Origin: Pseudomonas putida
GTDB lineage: Bacteria > Pseudomonadota > Gammaproteobacteria > Pseudomonadales > Pseudomonadaceae
Direction of reading: 5' to 3'
Assembly (NCBI RefSeq): GCF_002025705.1
Contig: NZ_CP018846.1
Span: 2,285,501 to 2,349,500 of the forward strand
Length of the DNA stretch: 64,000 bases
Shown: positions 26,744 through 34,847 of the stretch, piece after piece
How positions within the stretch are numbered: the stretch's first letter is position 1
Layout: the number at the start of each line of letters is the position of its first letter
Notes under the pieces: model-generated
Database searches by the model: none
Seen by the model: the letters and a program-made list of their open reading frames with translations, nothing else
Told to the model about the DNA's origin: nothing
Position numbers and translations under genes: made by a program

Positions 26744-27499
26744 ATGACCGCCACGGAACAGACCCTGCGCCAGCAACTGGCCGCCTGCTACCGCCTGATT
26801 GCCCATTTCCGCATGTCGGACCTGATCTTCACCCATATTTCGCTGCGCCTGCCGGGCCCTGAGCACCATTTTCTGATCAACCCCTACGGCCTGCTGTTCG
26901 AGGAAATCACCGCGTCCAGCCTGGTGAAGATCGACCTGCAGGGGCGGCCGGTGGAACCCACCGAGTACCCGGTCAACCCGGCCGGGTTCGTCATCCACAG
27001 CGCCATCCATGCCGCCCGCGAAGATGCCCAGTGCGTGCTGCACACCCACACCCGCGCCGGTTGCGCGGTGGCGGCGCTGGAGTGCGGGTTGCTGCCAGTC
27101 AACCAGATGTCGATGGAGTTCCATGGCAAGGTCGCCTACCACGCTTACGAAGGCATTGCCCTGGACCTGGACGAGCAGCAACGGCTGGTGGCTGACCTGG
27201 GCGACAAACCGGTGATGATCCTGCGCAACCACGGACTGCTGACCACCGGGCGCTCGGTGGCCGAGGCGTTCTTGCGCATGTATTACCTGGAGAAGGCCTG
27301 CGACATTCAGCTGGCGGCGCAGAGTGCCGGGCAACTGGTGTTGCCGTCGGAAGCGGTGTGCGCGCATACCGAGCGGCAGTTCAATGAGCCGATGCGCGGC
27401 TTGAAGCAGGGCGAGCTGAATGACCCGGATGCGCTGCAGATGGCTTGGGGCGCCTTGCTGCGGATGCTGGAGCGGATTGCGCCTGATTATCGAAACTGA
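26744..27499 (+). CDS. Class II aldolase/adducin-family protein
   Basis: A 251-residue class II aldolase fold. The zinc-binding histidines appear in LHTHTRAG, and a further His in LRNHGLLTTGRSV. Such proteins act as aldolases, decarboxylases or epimerases on small hydroxy compounds. CAGGAAG precedes the ATG. It probably shares a transcript with the binding-protein gene, with a GC-rich hairpin (26701-26719) between them, and may handle a product of the flavin oxidoreductase reaction (inference). Confidence 0.88.
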   Translation: MTATEQTLRQQLAACYRLIAHFRMSDLIFTHISLRLPGPEHHFLINPYGLLFEEITASSLVKIDLQGRPVEPTEYPVNPAGFVIHSAIHAAREDAQCVLHTHTRAGCAVAALECGLLPVNQMSMEFHGKVAYHAYEGIALDLDEQQRLVADLGDKPVMILRNHGLLTTGRSVAEAFLRMYYLEKACDIQLAAQSAGQLVLPSEAVCAHTERQFNEPMRGLKQGELNDPDALQMAWGALLRMLERIAPDYRN

Positions 27500-27510
27500 C
27501 TAACCACTCT

Positions 27511-27574
27511 TTCGCGGATAAATCCGCTCCTACAACGCCAGTGGTCTTCTTGTAGGAGCGGATTTATCCGCGAA
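27511..27574. repeat. REP inverted pair
   Basis: Perfect 24-base arms (27511-27534 and 27551-27574) with core CGCGGATAAATCCGCTCCTA and a 16-base loop. It lies between the aldolase and permease genes, which converge here. Confidence 0.93.
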
Positions 27575-27636
27575 GGGCCGGCACTGGCGATCTTGGCACA
27601 CGGCCATTCGCGCGCTCAGTTTCTGCGGCAACGCGA

Positions 27637-29034
27637 TCAGCGCACCTGCGGCACGATCATGCTGGCCGGTGCCTCGGCGGCACGCCGACGGGCCACCCAG
27701 TAGTACAGCACGCTGGGCACCACCAGCCCGATCAGCCATGACACATCCACGCCACCCAGGTGCGCGACCATTGGGCCGGTGTACAGCTTGGTGTCGATGA
27801 ACGGCATCTGCACCAGCACACCGAGTGTATAGACGCTGATGCCAGGCCAGTTCCAGCGGCCGTAGCGGCCCTCGGGGTCGGCCAGGGCCGGGATGTCGTA
27901 GCGCTCTTTGGTGATGAAGTAGTAGTCCACCAGGTTGACCGCGCTCCAGGGCACGAAGAAGGTCAGCAGGAACAGGATGAACGACTTGAATGCACTGAGG
28001 AACGAATGCTGACCGAGCAGGGCTACCAGGGTGGCCGCGCCGACGATGACCAGCACGAACACCAGGCGCTGCACGCGGCTGATCGCCAGGTGGCCACGAA
28101 AGCCGCTGATGATGGTGGCGATGCACATGAAGCTGCCGTAGGAGTTCAGCGTCGAGATGGTCACCTTGCCGAAGGCAATGCTGAAGTACAGCAGCGCAGC
28201 GGTAGTGCCGGCCCCGCCGAGACCGACGATGTAGGCCACTTCACGCCCGGAAAACTCCCCGCCGGCGATAGCCGCGGCGAACACGCCGAGGATCATCGAC
28301 GCTTGTGCACCGATGACCGAACCCAGGCCGGCGGCGAGGAAGGTCTTCACCGGCGAGGTGCTGCTCGGCAGGTAGCGCGAGTAATCCGCCACGTAGGGGC
28401 CGAAGGCGATCTGCCAGGAGGCGGCCAGCGACACTGCGAGCAGGAAGGTGGCCCAGCTGAAGTGGCGGTTTTCCAGCAGTTGGCCGATGTCGGCAAGCAT
28501 CAGGATACGGCTGAACAGGTACACGAAGGCAATGATGCCCAGCACGCTGGCGACCCGGCCGATCCAGTGGATCACCCGGTAGCCGGCCAGGGTGGCGAGC
28601 ACGATCACCGAGGCGAAGATGAGGATTCCGGTGCTGTCGCTGACGCTCAGCAACTGGCCGATGGCTTGCCCGGACAGCACCGTGCCGGTGGCGGTGAAGC
28701 CCAGGTACATCAGGCACACCAGCACCATCGGGATGGCCGCGCCATAGACACCGAACTGCACGCGGCTGGAGATCATCTGCGGCAGGCCCAGGCGCGGGCC
28801 CTGGGCCGCATGCAGGGCCATGACCGCGCCGCCGATGAGCTGGCCCAGCAGCAGGCCGATCAACGACCAGAACACGTCGCCACCCAGCACCACGGCCAGG
28901 GCGCCCGTGACGATGGCGGTAATCTGCAGGTTGGCACCGAGCCACAGGGTGAACTGGCTGTACAGCTTGCCATGGCGCTCGGCTTCGGGAATGTAATCGA
29001 TAGAGCGCCGTTCGAGCACGGATTTGCGAGACAT
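27637..29034 (-). CDS. NCS1-family permease (purine-cytosine permease type)
   Basis: A 465-residue inner-membrane transporter with about 12 hydrophobic segments. The N terminus SIDYIPEAERHGKLYSQFTLW followed by GANLQITAIVTGAL, and PYVADYSRYLP in the middle, are NCS1 features. Members carry cytosine, purines, hydantoins, allantoin or pyridoxine. The ATG at 29034 is preferred over one four codons upstream. It is at the edge of the flavin-oxidoreductase cluster, so it may import that pathway's heterocyclic substrate (inference). Confidence 0.9.
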   Translation of the reverse strand: MSRKSVLERRSIDYIPEAERHGKLYSQFTLWLGANLQITAIVTGALAVVLGGDVFWSLIGLLLGQLIGGAVMALHAAQGPRLGLPQMISSRVQFGVYGAAIPMVLVCLMYLGFTATGTVLSGQAIGQLLSVSDSTGILIFASVIVLATLAGYRVIHWIGRVASVLGIIAFVYLFSRILMLADIGQLLENRHFSWATFLLAVSLAASWQIAFGPYVADYSRYLPSSTSPVKTFLAAGLGSVIGAQASMILGVFAAAIAGGEFSGREVAYIVGLGGAGTTAALLYFSIAFGKVTISTLNSYGSFMCIATIISGFRGHLAISRVQRLVFVLVIVGAATLVALLGQHSFLSAFKSFILFLLTFFVPWSAVNLVDYYFITKERYDIPALADPEGRYGRWNWPGISVYTLGVLVQMPFIDTKLYTGPMVAHLGGVDVSWLIGLVVPSVLYYWVARRRAAEAPASMIVPQVR

Positions 29035-29269
29035 TGTGGGCTCCACTTCATTGTTTTTGTGTCAGGGAGAGGGCCTTCGGCGGCACGCCGCGCGTAGGGC
29101 GTCTGCCTGATATGAGCATGTCTATACAAGTATGGTCAAGTGAAGCCTGCAAGGGCATAACAGCCAATCTGTTGTGCAAGGGTTGGCCGCAACTGTGCTG
29201 GTCCCTGGCGGGAAAATGGCCTTATGCTGTTACGAAATATGTCTAGAACGCCTGAAGAAGGAAGCTGCA

Positions 29270-30157
29270 ATGCCGCTCAAGGACCTGCTGATCGCCCTGG
29301 TGGTGATTGTCGCCTGGGGAGTCAATTTCGTGGTCATCAAGGTCGGCCTCGATGGCTTGCCGCCGATGCTGCTGGGGGCATTGCGCTTTTTGCTGGTGGC
29401 GTTTCCGGCGGTTCTTCTGGTCAAGCGGCCGAAGCTGCCATGGCGCTGGCTGATTGCCTATGGCGCGACCATCTCCCTGGGCCAGTTCGCCTTCCTCTTC
29501 CAGGCCATGTACAGCGGCATGCCGCCGGGGCTGGCGTCGCTGGTGCTGCAGTCGCAGGCGTTCTTCACCCTCGGCTTTGCCGCGCTGTTCCTTGGTGAAC
29601 GCCTGCGCCTGGCCAGTGTGCTGGGGTTGCTGGTGGCCGCCAGCGGCCTGGCGCTGATCGGCAGTGAAGATAGCGGCCATGTGCCGTTGGTGGCGTTGCT
29701 GCTGACTTTGTGTGGCGGGGCCATGTGGGGCATGGGCAACATCATCACCCGCCGCTTTGGCTCGGTGGACCTGGTGGCGCTGGTGATCTGGGGCGGGTTG
29801 ATTCCACCGTTGCCGTTCCTGGCCTTGTCATGGTGGCTGGAAGGGCCGGAGCGGATCAGCCATTCGCTGGCCAATATCGGTTGGAGCTCGGTGCTGTCAC
29901 TGGCTTACCTGGCGTTTGTTGCCACCATGCTTGGCTACAGCTTGTGGAGCAAGTTGCTGTCGCGCCACCCGGCAGGCAAAGTGGCACCGTTTTCGCTGCT
30001 GGTGCCGGTGATTGGCCTCAGCTCGTCGGCCTGGTTGCTGGGTGAGCGGCTGACGGCGGTGCAAGGGTGGGGCGCACTGCTGGTGATGCTCGGCCTGCTG
30101 GTCAATGTGTTCGGGGCGAAGCTGGGGCAGCGCCTGCGGGCGGCCAGCGCGCAATGA
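29270..30157 (+). CDS. EamA-family (DMT) exporter
   Basis: A 295-residue inner-membrane protein with ten hydrophobic segments in two EamA halves (MPLKDLLIALVVIVAWGVNF at the start of the first; GGAMWGMGNIITRRFG opening the second). LFLGERLRL and WLLGERLTAVQ are the conserved glycine/glutamate ends of each half. It resembles EamA, the O-acetylserine/cysteine exporter. GAAGGAAG precedes the ATG at 29270. Substrate uncertain. Confidence 0.9.
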   Translation: MPLKDLLIALVVIVAWGVNFVVIKVGLDGLPPMLLGALRFLLVAFPAVLLVKRPKLPWRWLIAYGATISLGQFAFLFQAMYSGMPPGLASLVLQSQAFFTLGFAALFLGERLRLASVLGLLVAASGLALIGSEDSGHVPLVALLLTLCGGAMWGMGNIITRRFGSVDLVALVIWGGLIPPLPFLALSWWLEGPERISHSLANIGWSSVLSLAYLAFVATMLGYSLWSKLLSRHPAGKVAPFSLLVPVIGLSSSAWLLGERLTAVQGWGALLVMLGLLVNVFGAKLGQRLRAASAQ

Positions 30158-30221
30158 GCTGAAGGCCAGATGGCTGGCATTTGTTAGACTTGGCCTTTTT
30201 TGCAAGGCCAAGGAGCTCAGC

Positions 30222-30542
30222 ATGATCATCTCTACCACCAGCCAGCTCGAAGGCCGCCCGATTGCCGAGTACCTTGGCGTGGTCAGCTCCGAATCGGTGC
30301 AGGGCATCAACTTCGTGCGCGATTTCTTTACCCGTTTTCGTGACGTCTTCGGCGGCCGTTCGCAGACCCTGGAAAGCGCCCTGCGCGAGGCCCGCGAGCA
30401 GGCCACCGAGGAACTCAAGGCGCGGGCACGGCAGTTGCAAGCCGATGCAGTGGTGGGCGTGGACTTCGAAATCAGCATGCCGTCAGTGCAAGGGGGCATG
30501 GTCGTGGTGTTCGCCACCGGTACTGCCGTGCGGCTGAAGTAG
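30222..30542 (+). CDS. YbjQ-family (DUF74) protein
   Basis: A 106-residue member of the YbjQ/DUF74 'heavy-metal-binding' family, which forms pentameric rings. MIISTTSQLEGRPIAEYLGVV, then FVRDFFTRFRDVFGGRSQTLE and ADAVVGVDFEISM, are the family pattern. The proposed metal binding is not proven for the family. AAGGAG precedes the ATG at 30222; upstream in-frame residues are not family-like. Confidence 0.93.
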   Translation: MIISTTSQLEGRPIAEYLGVVSSESVQGINFVRDFFTRFRDVFGGRSQTLESALREAREQATEELKARARQLQADAVVGVDFEISMPSVQGGMVVVFATGTAVRLK

Positions 30543-30679
30543 CTAAATGCCACTGGTCGGGTCTGTCGGGTTTGGCCGGGCAGTCTGCTTGTGACCGGCT
30601 AGTCTCACAGTCACAGGTCGCGTTTTTCAGGTCAGCCCGTTGTTGGCCGACGCGGTCGCCACTGACATGGAGACAGGGC

Positions 30680-30868
30680 ATGAGCGAGTCCTTTTTCGAA
30701 GACACGAATGATGCATTCCCGATCAACAGCCAGGTGCGTTGTGGCCAGGCGGCATTTCGCCTGGGCTTTGCCCACATGACCCTGGATGAGTCAGAAGACC
30801 TCAAGCCAGCCCACCTGCAGCGCAGCAAGAAGGGCCGCTTCACGCCAAGGGTGCCGGCCAGAAAGTAA
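30680..30868 (+). CDS. Small hypothetical protein, 62 residues
   Basis: An acidic-then-basic small protein: MSESFFEDTNDAFPINSQ at the N terminus, LGFAHMTLDESEDLKPAHLQ in the middle, and a Lys/Arg-rich tail (RSKKGRFTPRVPARK). TGGAGACAG precedes the ATG and a strong terminator follows, so it is probably a real single-gene transcript. I recognise no domain. Confidence 0.65.
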   Translation: MSESFFEDTNDAFPINSQVRCGQAAFRLGFAHMTLDESEDLKPAHLQRSKKGRFTPRVPARK

Positions 30869-30896
30869 GCCTGCGAAAAAGTGAACCTGCTCACAC

Positions 30897-30921
30897 AACC
30901 CCGCCCGCTGGCGGGGTTTTT
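30897..30921 (+). terminator. Rho-independent terminator
   Basis: A nine-base GC-rich stem (AACCCCGCC with GGCGGGGTT) has a CGCT loop and runs into five Ts. It lies 28 bases after the small-protein gene. Confidence 0.93.
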
Positions 30922-31028
30922 GTTGGTGTTGCTTGATCCTGCTCATGGTAAACGCGGGTTGCCCTCGCGGCGCCTGCGCAGTTGTGGTCTTCTGGCGCGG
31001 CATTCAGGAAAGAGAGGATTGATCTTCC

Positions 31029-31331
31029 ATGCGAGTCAGGGACGAGACCTATTGGCAGTGGGCCGATGCACAGCTGCATAGCCGCTGCCACGACGAAGTA
31101 CTCAGCGACGGCACCACGCTGGACATCCAGGTGCGGCTATCGCGGCTTGGCGCCACGCAGCTGTTCCTCGGGCTGTACGGCCAGGACGGCAGGGCGCTGC
31201 TGGAGGAGTACTACCCGGCGCGGCCGGGCGAAACCATGACCCGCGCGCTGGTGTGGGGAGTGGACCGGGCTCGGGCGCTGGCCACTGGCGCGTTGCCGTT
31301 GCCCGTGGTGCAGCGGCGCCTTCAGGCCTGA
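31029..31331 (+). CDS. Hypothetical protein, 100 residues
   Basis: A soluble 100-residue protein of unknown function. It opens MRVRDETYWQWADAQLHSRC, has a central LSRLGATQLFLGLYGQDGRALLEEYYP segment (shown in part), and ends PVVQRRLQA. Its last 10 bases overlap the end of the convergent globin gene. The start is supported by GAGAGG about 15 bases upstream, which is weak; codon use looks native. Confidence 0.7.
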   Translation: MRVRDETYWQWADAQLHSRCHDEVLSDGTTLDIQVRLSRLGATQLFLGLYGQDGRALLEEYYPARPGETMTRALVWGVDRARALATGALPLPVVQRRLQA

Positions 31332-31744
31332 GGGTGGCGCGCGCTGGCGGCCTGGACGATGCGCTGGGCCGGCACCTGTAGCTGGCGCAGCAGGTAGTCG
31401 GCGAAAGCCGGCTCCCAAGGCTGCAAGGCAATTGCATCGCGCATGCACGTCAGCCAGATTGCCGCGTGTTGCGCGTCGATCGGCCATTGCGCATGGAACG
31501 ACGGGATACCGATCGAGCCATAGCGTTCGGCGTACAGCGGTGGCCCGCCCAGCCAGCCACTGAGGAAGCATGCCAGCTTGTCGCGCGAGCCAGCGAGGTC
31601 GGTTGGATGCATCTGCCGCACAGGTGCAGCTGCTGGGTCCTGGTCCATCATCCGGTAGAAGTCGTCGACCAGTCGGCGCAGGCCGGCGATGCCGCCGGCG
31701 GCCTGGTACGAGGCGTCGCCAGTGCCATATGCAGGGGTAGTCAT
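31322..31744 (-). CDS. Group II truncated haemoglobin
   Basis: A 140-residue 2/2 globin, probably binding O2 or NO. GGIAGLRRLVDDFYRMMDQD marks the A-B/E region, KLACFLSGWLGGPPLYAERYG the E-F region, and the proximal His lies in PSFHAQWPI. Trp in the C-terminal LQPWEPAF segment fits the Trp-G8 of group II. GGAG precedes the ATG at 31744. The gene overlaps the 3' end of the upstream convergent gene by 10 bases. Confidence 0.9.
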   Translation of the reverse strand: MTTPAYGTGDASYQAAGGIAGLRRLVDDFYRMMDQDPAAAPVRQMHPTDLAGSRDKLACFLSGWLGGPPLYAERYGSIGIPSFHAQWPIDAQHAAIWLTCMRDAIALQPWEPAFADYLLRQLQVPAQRIVQAASARHPQA

Positions 31745-31789
31745 GCGGGGCTCCACAATCACGGGCCGGCATTCTAGCAGGCATGAAAA

Positions 31790-31813
31790 AGCCCGGCCTA
31801 TGCAGGCCGGGCT
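31790..31813 (-). terminator. Rho-independent terminator
   Basis: A ten-base perfect stem (AGCCCGGCCT with AGGCCGGGCT) with loop ATGC is followed, on the minus strand, by five Ts. It terminates the hypothetical gene ending at 31834. Confidence 0.92.
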
Positions 31814-31833
31814 CCGTAAGGGGTGGCGAACCC

Positions 31834-32166
31834 TCAGTTCAGCGGTTCGATCACCTTGACTGCCTGCCGCTCACGGGCGGCGGGCCATTCTTGTTGCAGG
31901 GTCTGCAGGACGCGGCCGACGAACTCGGTATCGGCGGCGGCCTTCTTGCCGACGTAGCCCTGGCCACGGCGGTAGACCTTGAAGCGTGCGCGCATGCTCG
32001 GCAGGTGCGCTTCGAATTCATCTTCGACAGTGTTCGGCGGCAGGCGGTCGATGCGCACCTCGCCGGTCTGGCTGACCCACAGCAGGTGGTCGTCGAGGCT
32101 GTCCTTGCGTACCGCGAACAGCTGGGCCAATTGGTCGATTGTCGGATTGTTGTTCAAGTTCATCAT
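31834..32166 (-). CDS. Hypothetical protein, 110 residues
   Basis: A soluble, charged 110-residue protein without recognised domain. It starts MMNLNNNPTIDQLAQLFAVR and has RIDRLPPNTVEDEFEAHLPS and YRRGQGYVGKKAAADTEFVG in the middle. It has no signal peptide or membrane segment. It has its own terminator, and its promoter lies in 32167-32460. Native-looking composition suggests a conserved Pseudomonas gene. Confidence 0.75.
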   Translation of the reverse strand: MMNLNNNPTIDQLAQLFAVRKDSLDDHLLWVSQTGEVRIDRLPPNTVEDEFEAHLPSMRARFKVYRRGQGYVGKKAAADTEFVGRVLQTLQQEWPAARERQAVKVIEPLN

Positions 32167-32460
32167 AAAGCCCCCATCACCTATTTGTTGTTGATTGTCA
32201 CAGTTGGCGCCACAGGTTGTAGCGCACTACCAAGGCTGCTACAGCAGCATCGCAACAGGGGCTTTCTCACGCTGCCTTTTGGACAGATTCCCTCTCCACG
32301 GACGGCCTGCGTTACCGCGCAAACCGTCTGGAACACCCTTGCCACCGCTCCCGATCAGGGAGACGGCTTCATCATGCACAAGGGCGAGGAATGGCGTCAA
32401 TGGTTTTGTAGTGAATATTTTTTCTCACTACATCTTGTCTGACAATCCATCTGCGGTGAC
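32167..32460. other. 294-base intergenic region with an AT-rich palindrome
   Basis: The region lies upstream of the 110-residue hypothetical gene and downstream of ampC, both on the minus strand. It holds an inverted repeat TGTAGTGA (32407-32414) with TCACTACA (32425-32432) close to the ampC stop. I see no convincing gene; a 22-codon frame around 32373-32442 is too short to support. Confidence 0.45.
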
Positions 32461-33597
32461 TTAGCGGTCAAGTTTTGACAGGATCTGGAAGGCCGCGCGC
32501 ACACGCGCTTCATTAGGGTAATTGCGGTTGGCGAGCAGGGCGATAGCCTTGCCTTCGGCTGGGATGAATGCGGCGTAGACACCGAAACCGTTGGTGGAGC
32601 CGGTCTTGTTGTACCAGGCTGCCGGCAGGGCAGGCAAAGGCGGGTTCAGACGCTGCGTGGCCTGGGGTTCGCGGATCATGCGTGGGCTGTTGCCATCGAC
32701 CAGGGTGGCCAGGTTGACCGGGTAAGGGTAGCGCTCCCAGCCCAGGCCCTGGGTCATGTTGCCGACGCTGAAGTAACCGGCCTGGGTGATGGCGATGGCT
32801 TTGCGCAGTGGCGCTGCAAGTTCGGCCGCTTGCATGTTCAGGCGCAGGTAACGCAGCAGGTCGCTGGCGCTGGTCTTGATGCCATAGGCTTCGTCGGCAT
32901 ACGGGCCCGGGCTGACCCGCACGGGGCGGTTCTGCGCGTCATAGCCCTGGGCATACAGGCCTTGCTCGCTTTGTGGTACCTGCAGGTACGTGTGTCGCAA
33001 GCCCAGCTCCGGCAACAGGTGCCTGGTCATGACATCGGCGAAGGTGCGCTGCTGCGCACGCGCCGCAAGGTCGCCGAACAGGCCCAGGCTCGGGTTGGAG
33101 TAGCAACGCTGGGTGCCATGCTCGCTGCGCGGCTGCCAATTACGGAAGAATGCCAGCGTCTGCTCTGGGGTCTGCACTGCGTCCGGGAACTGCAATGGCA
33201 GGCAATCGGCGCTGTAGGCCCCGAACTCCAGCACGCTGACGTCGGCTAGAGGCGTACCGGCAAGTGCTGGCTGGTAGCGCCGGGCAGGGGCGTTCAGGTC
33301 GAGCTTGCCTTCGGCACTGGCCAGGGCGGCGAGGGTGGCCGTGTAGGTCTTGCTCAGCGAGCCGATCTCGAACAGCGTGTCGGCAGTTACTGCCTTGCCG
33401 TCGGCTTTGCTGGCCACGCCATAGCTGAAGTAGTGGGCCTGGCCGTTGACGTAGAGCGCCACGGCCAGGCCGGCGATGTCCTGCTCTTTCATCAGGGGCC
33501 GGATAACTTCGTCCACCTGGGCCTGCATCGGCCCGGCAGCGTGCGCCGAGGCGAGGCCGAACAGAATGAGCAGTGGAGCGAGACGTACAAGTGGCAT
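32461..33597 (-). CDS. ampC: Class C beta-lactamase
   Basis: A 378-residue serine beta-lactamase with a signal peptide of about 20 residues (LASAHA). The catalytic motifs are S80-L-S-K83, Y166-S-N168 and KTG near residue 335. Length is normal for AmpC. The loop usually reading TAGGLPLQ is SADCLPLQ here, placing Cys132 near the active site, and a second cysteine (Cys165) sits next to the catalytic Tyr. No ampR lies adjacent. It hydrolyses cephalosporins in the periplasm if functional; resistance level cannot be inferred. Confidence 0.93.
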   Translation of the reverse strand: MPLVRLAPLLILFGLASAHAAGPMQAQVDEVIRPLMKEQDIAGLAVALYVNGQAHYFSYGVASKADGKAVTADTLFEIGSLSKTYTATLAALASAEGKLDLNAPARRYQPALAGTPLADVSVLEFGAYSADCLPLQFPDAVQTPEQTLAFFRNWQPRSEHGTQRCYSNPSLGLFGDLAARAQQRTFADVMTRHLLPELGLRHTYLQVPQSEQGLYAQGYDAQNRPVRVSPGPYADEAYGIKTSASDLLRYLRLNMQAAELAAPLRKAIAITQAGYFSVGNMTQGLGWERYPYPVNLATLVDGNSPRMIREPQATQRLNPPLPALPAAWYNKTGSTNGFGVYAAFIPAEGKAIALLANRNYPNEARVRAAFQILSKLDR

Positions 33598-33716
33598 GCA
33601 AAGGTCCTATTTGTGGGAGTGTCCGTTGGGCGACACCGATGGGGGTTCCGGCGTTAGCAGGAAAAAGCCTCAGACCTTATCGTCTGCCCTTGCACAACGA
33701 CAAGATGGAAACCTTT

Positions 33717-34709
33717 ATGAAGTATTTGCGCATGTTGTTCGACAACTTCACCCTGTGCCTGCTCGGGGTGGTTCTGATCGCCACCGTGCTACCTTGCTCG
33801 GGCGACGGCGCGGTGTATTTTGGCTGGCTGACCAACCTGGCGATCGGCCTGTTGTTTTTCCTGCACGGGGCCAAGCTGTCGCGCGAGGCGATCATCGCCG
33901 GTGCAGGCCACTGGCGTCTGCATCTGCTGGTGTTCTCCTGCACGTTCGTGATGTTCCCGCTGCTGGGCCTGGCGTTCAAGCCACTGTTCGTGCCGCTGGT
34001 GGGCAACGAGCTGTACCTGGGCGTGCTGTACCTGTGCGCGCTTCCCGCCACCGTGCAGTCGGCCATCGCCTTCACCTCGCTGGCTCGCGGCAACGTGCCT
34101 GCAGCCATCTGCAGCGCTGCCGCTTCCAGCCTGATCGGTATCTTCTTGACGCCGCTGCTGGTGATGATGCTGCTGGGGGCCAGTGGCGATACCGGTTCGG
34201 GGCTGGATGCCGTGTTGAAAATTACCCTGCAGCTGCTGGTGCCGTTCGTAGCCGGGCAGATCGCACGGCGCTGGATCGGTGCCTGGGTCAAGAAGAATGC
34301 CCGCTGGCTCAAGATCGTCGACCAAGGTTCGATCCTGCTGGTGGTCTACACCGCGTTCAGCGAGGCCGTGGTCACCGGCCTGTGGCACACCGTGTCGCCA
34401 CAGCACCTGGCGGGGCTGTTCGCCGTCTGCGGCATCCTGCTGGCGGTGGTGCTGTTCGGTACGCGTATGCTGGGCAAGGTACTGGGCTTCAACCTGGAAG
34501 ACCGCATCACCATCCTGTTTGCCGGCTCCAAGAAGAGCCTGGCGACCGGGGTGCCGATGGCGCAGGTGTTGTTCGTGGGTAGCGGCATCGGCGCGATGAT
34601 CCTGCCGCTGATGCTGTTCCACCAGATCCAGCTGATGGTGTGTGCGGTACTGGCGCAGCGCTATGCCAGCCGTGAGCAGGTGGCTGAGGGCGCTACTGCT
34701 TCTTCCTGA
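33717..34709 (+). CDS. Bile acid:sodium symporter-family transporter (YfeH/SBF-like)
   Basis: A 330-residue inner-membrane protein with ten hydrophobic segments. The N terminus is MKYLRMLFDNFTLCLLGVVL, and LCALPATVQSAIAFTSLARG and AGSKKSLATGVPMAQVLF are the signature crossover segments of the SBF-like/YfeH group. The start could also be the ATG at 33705; longer in-frame extensions run into the divergent ampC promoter region and look non-coding. Substrate unknown. Confidence 0.87.
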   Translation: MKYLRMLFDNFTLCLLGVVLIATVLPCSGDGAVYFGWLTNLAIGLLFFLHGAKLSREAIIAGAGHWRLHLLVFSCTFVMFPLLGLAFKPLFVPLVGNELYLGVLYLCALPATVQSAIAFTSLARGNVPAAICSAAASSLIGIFLTPLLVMMLLGASGDTGSGLDAVLKITLQLLVPFVAGQIARRWIGAWVKKNARWLKIVDQGSILLVVYTAFSEAVVTGLWHTVSPQHLAGLFAVCGILLAVVLFGTRMLGKVLGFNLEDRITILFAGSKKSLATGVPMAQVLFVGSGIGAMILPLMLFHQIQLMVCAVLAQRYASREQVAEGATASS

Positions 34710-34730
34710 TAGCTTCATGTTGTCTGTACT

Positions 34731-34839
34731 GGCCTTTTCGCGGGTAAACCCGCTCCCACAGGTACTGCACCACCTTCGAGCTTGGTGAATATCCTGTGGG
34801 AGCGGGTTCATCGGGGCGCCGAACCGCCGCGAAGGGGCC
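34731..34839. repeat. REP inverted pair with one chimeric arm
   Basis: The left arm (34731-34762) is an ordinary REP. The right arm (34793-34839) starts as its complement but carries an inserted TCGGGGCGCCGAAC-type stretch at about 34811-34826 before resuming CGCGAAGG. The same stretch is in both arms of the pair at 55466-55578. Confidence 0.88.
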
Positions 34840-34847
34840 GGTGCAGG

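Noticed and set aside
29100..29135. GntR/HutC-like site (TGTCTATACAAGT) between the NCS1 and EamA genes
   Set aside because: Only one loosely matching copy and no adjacent GntR regulator.
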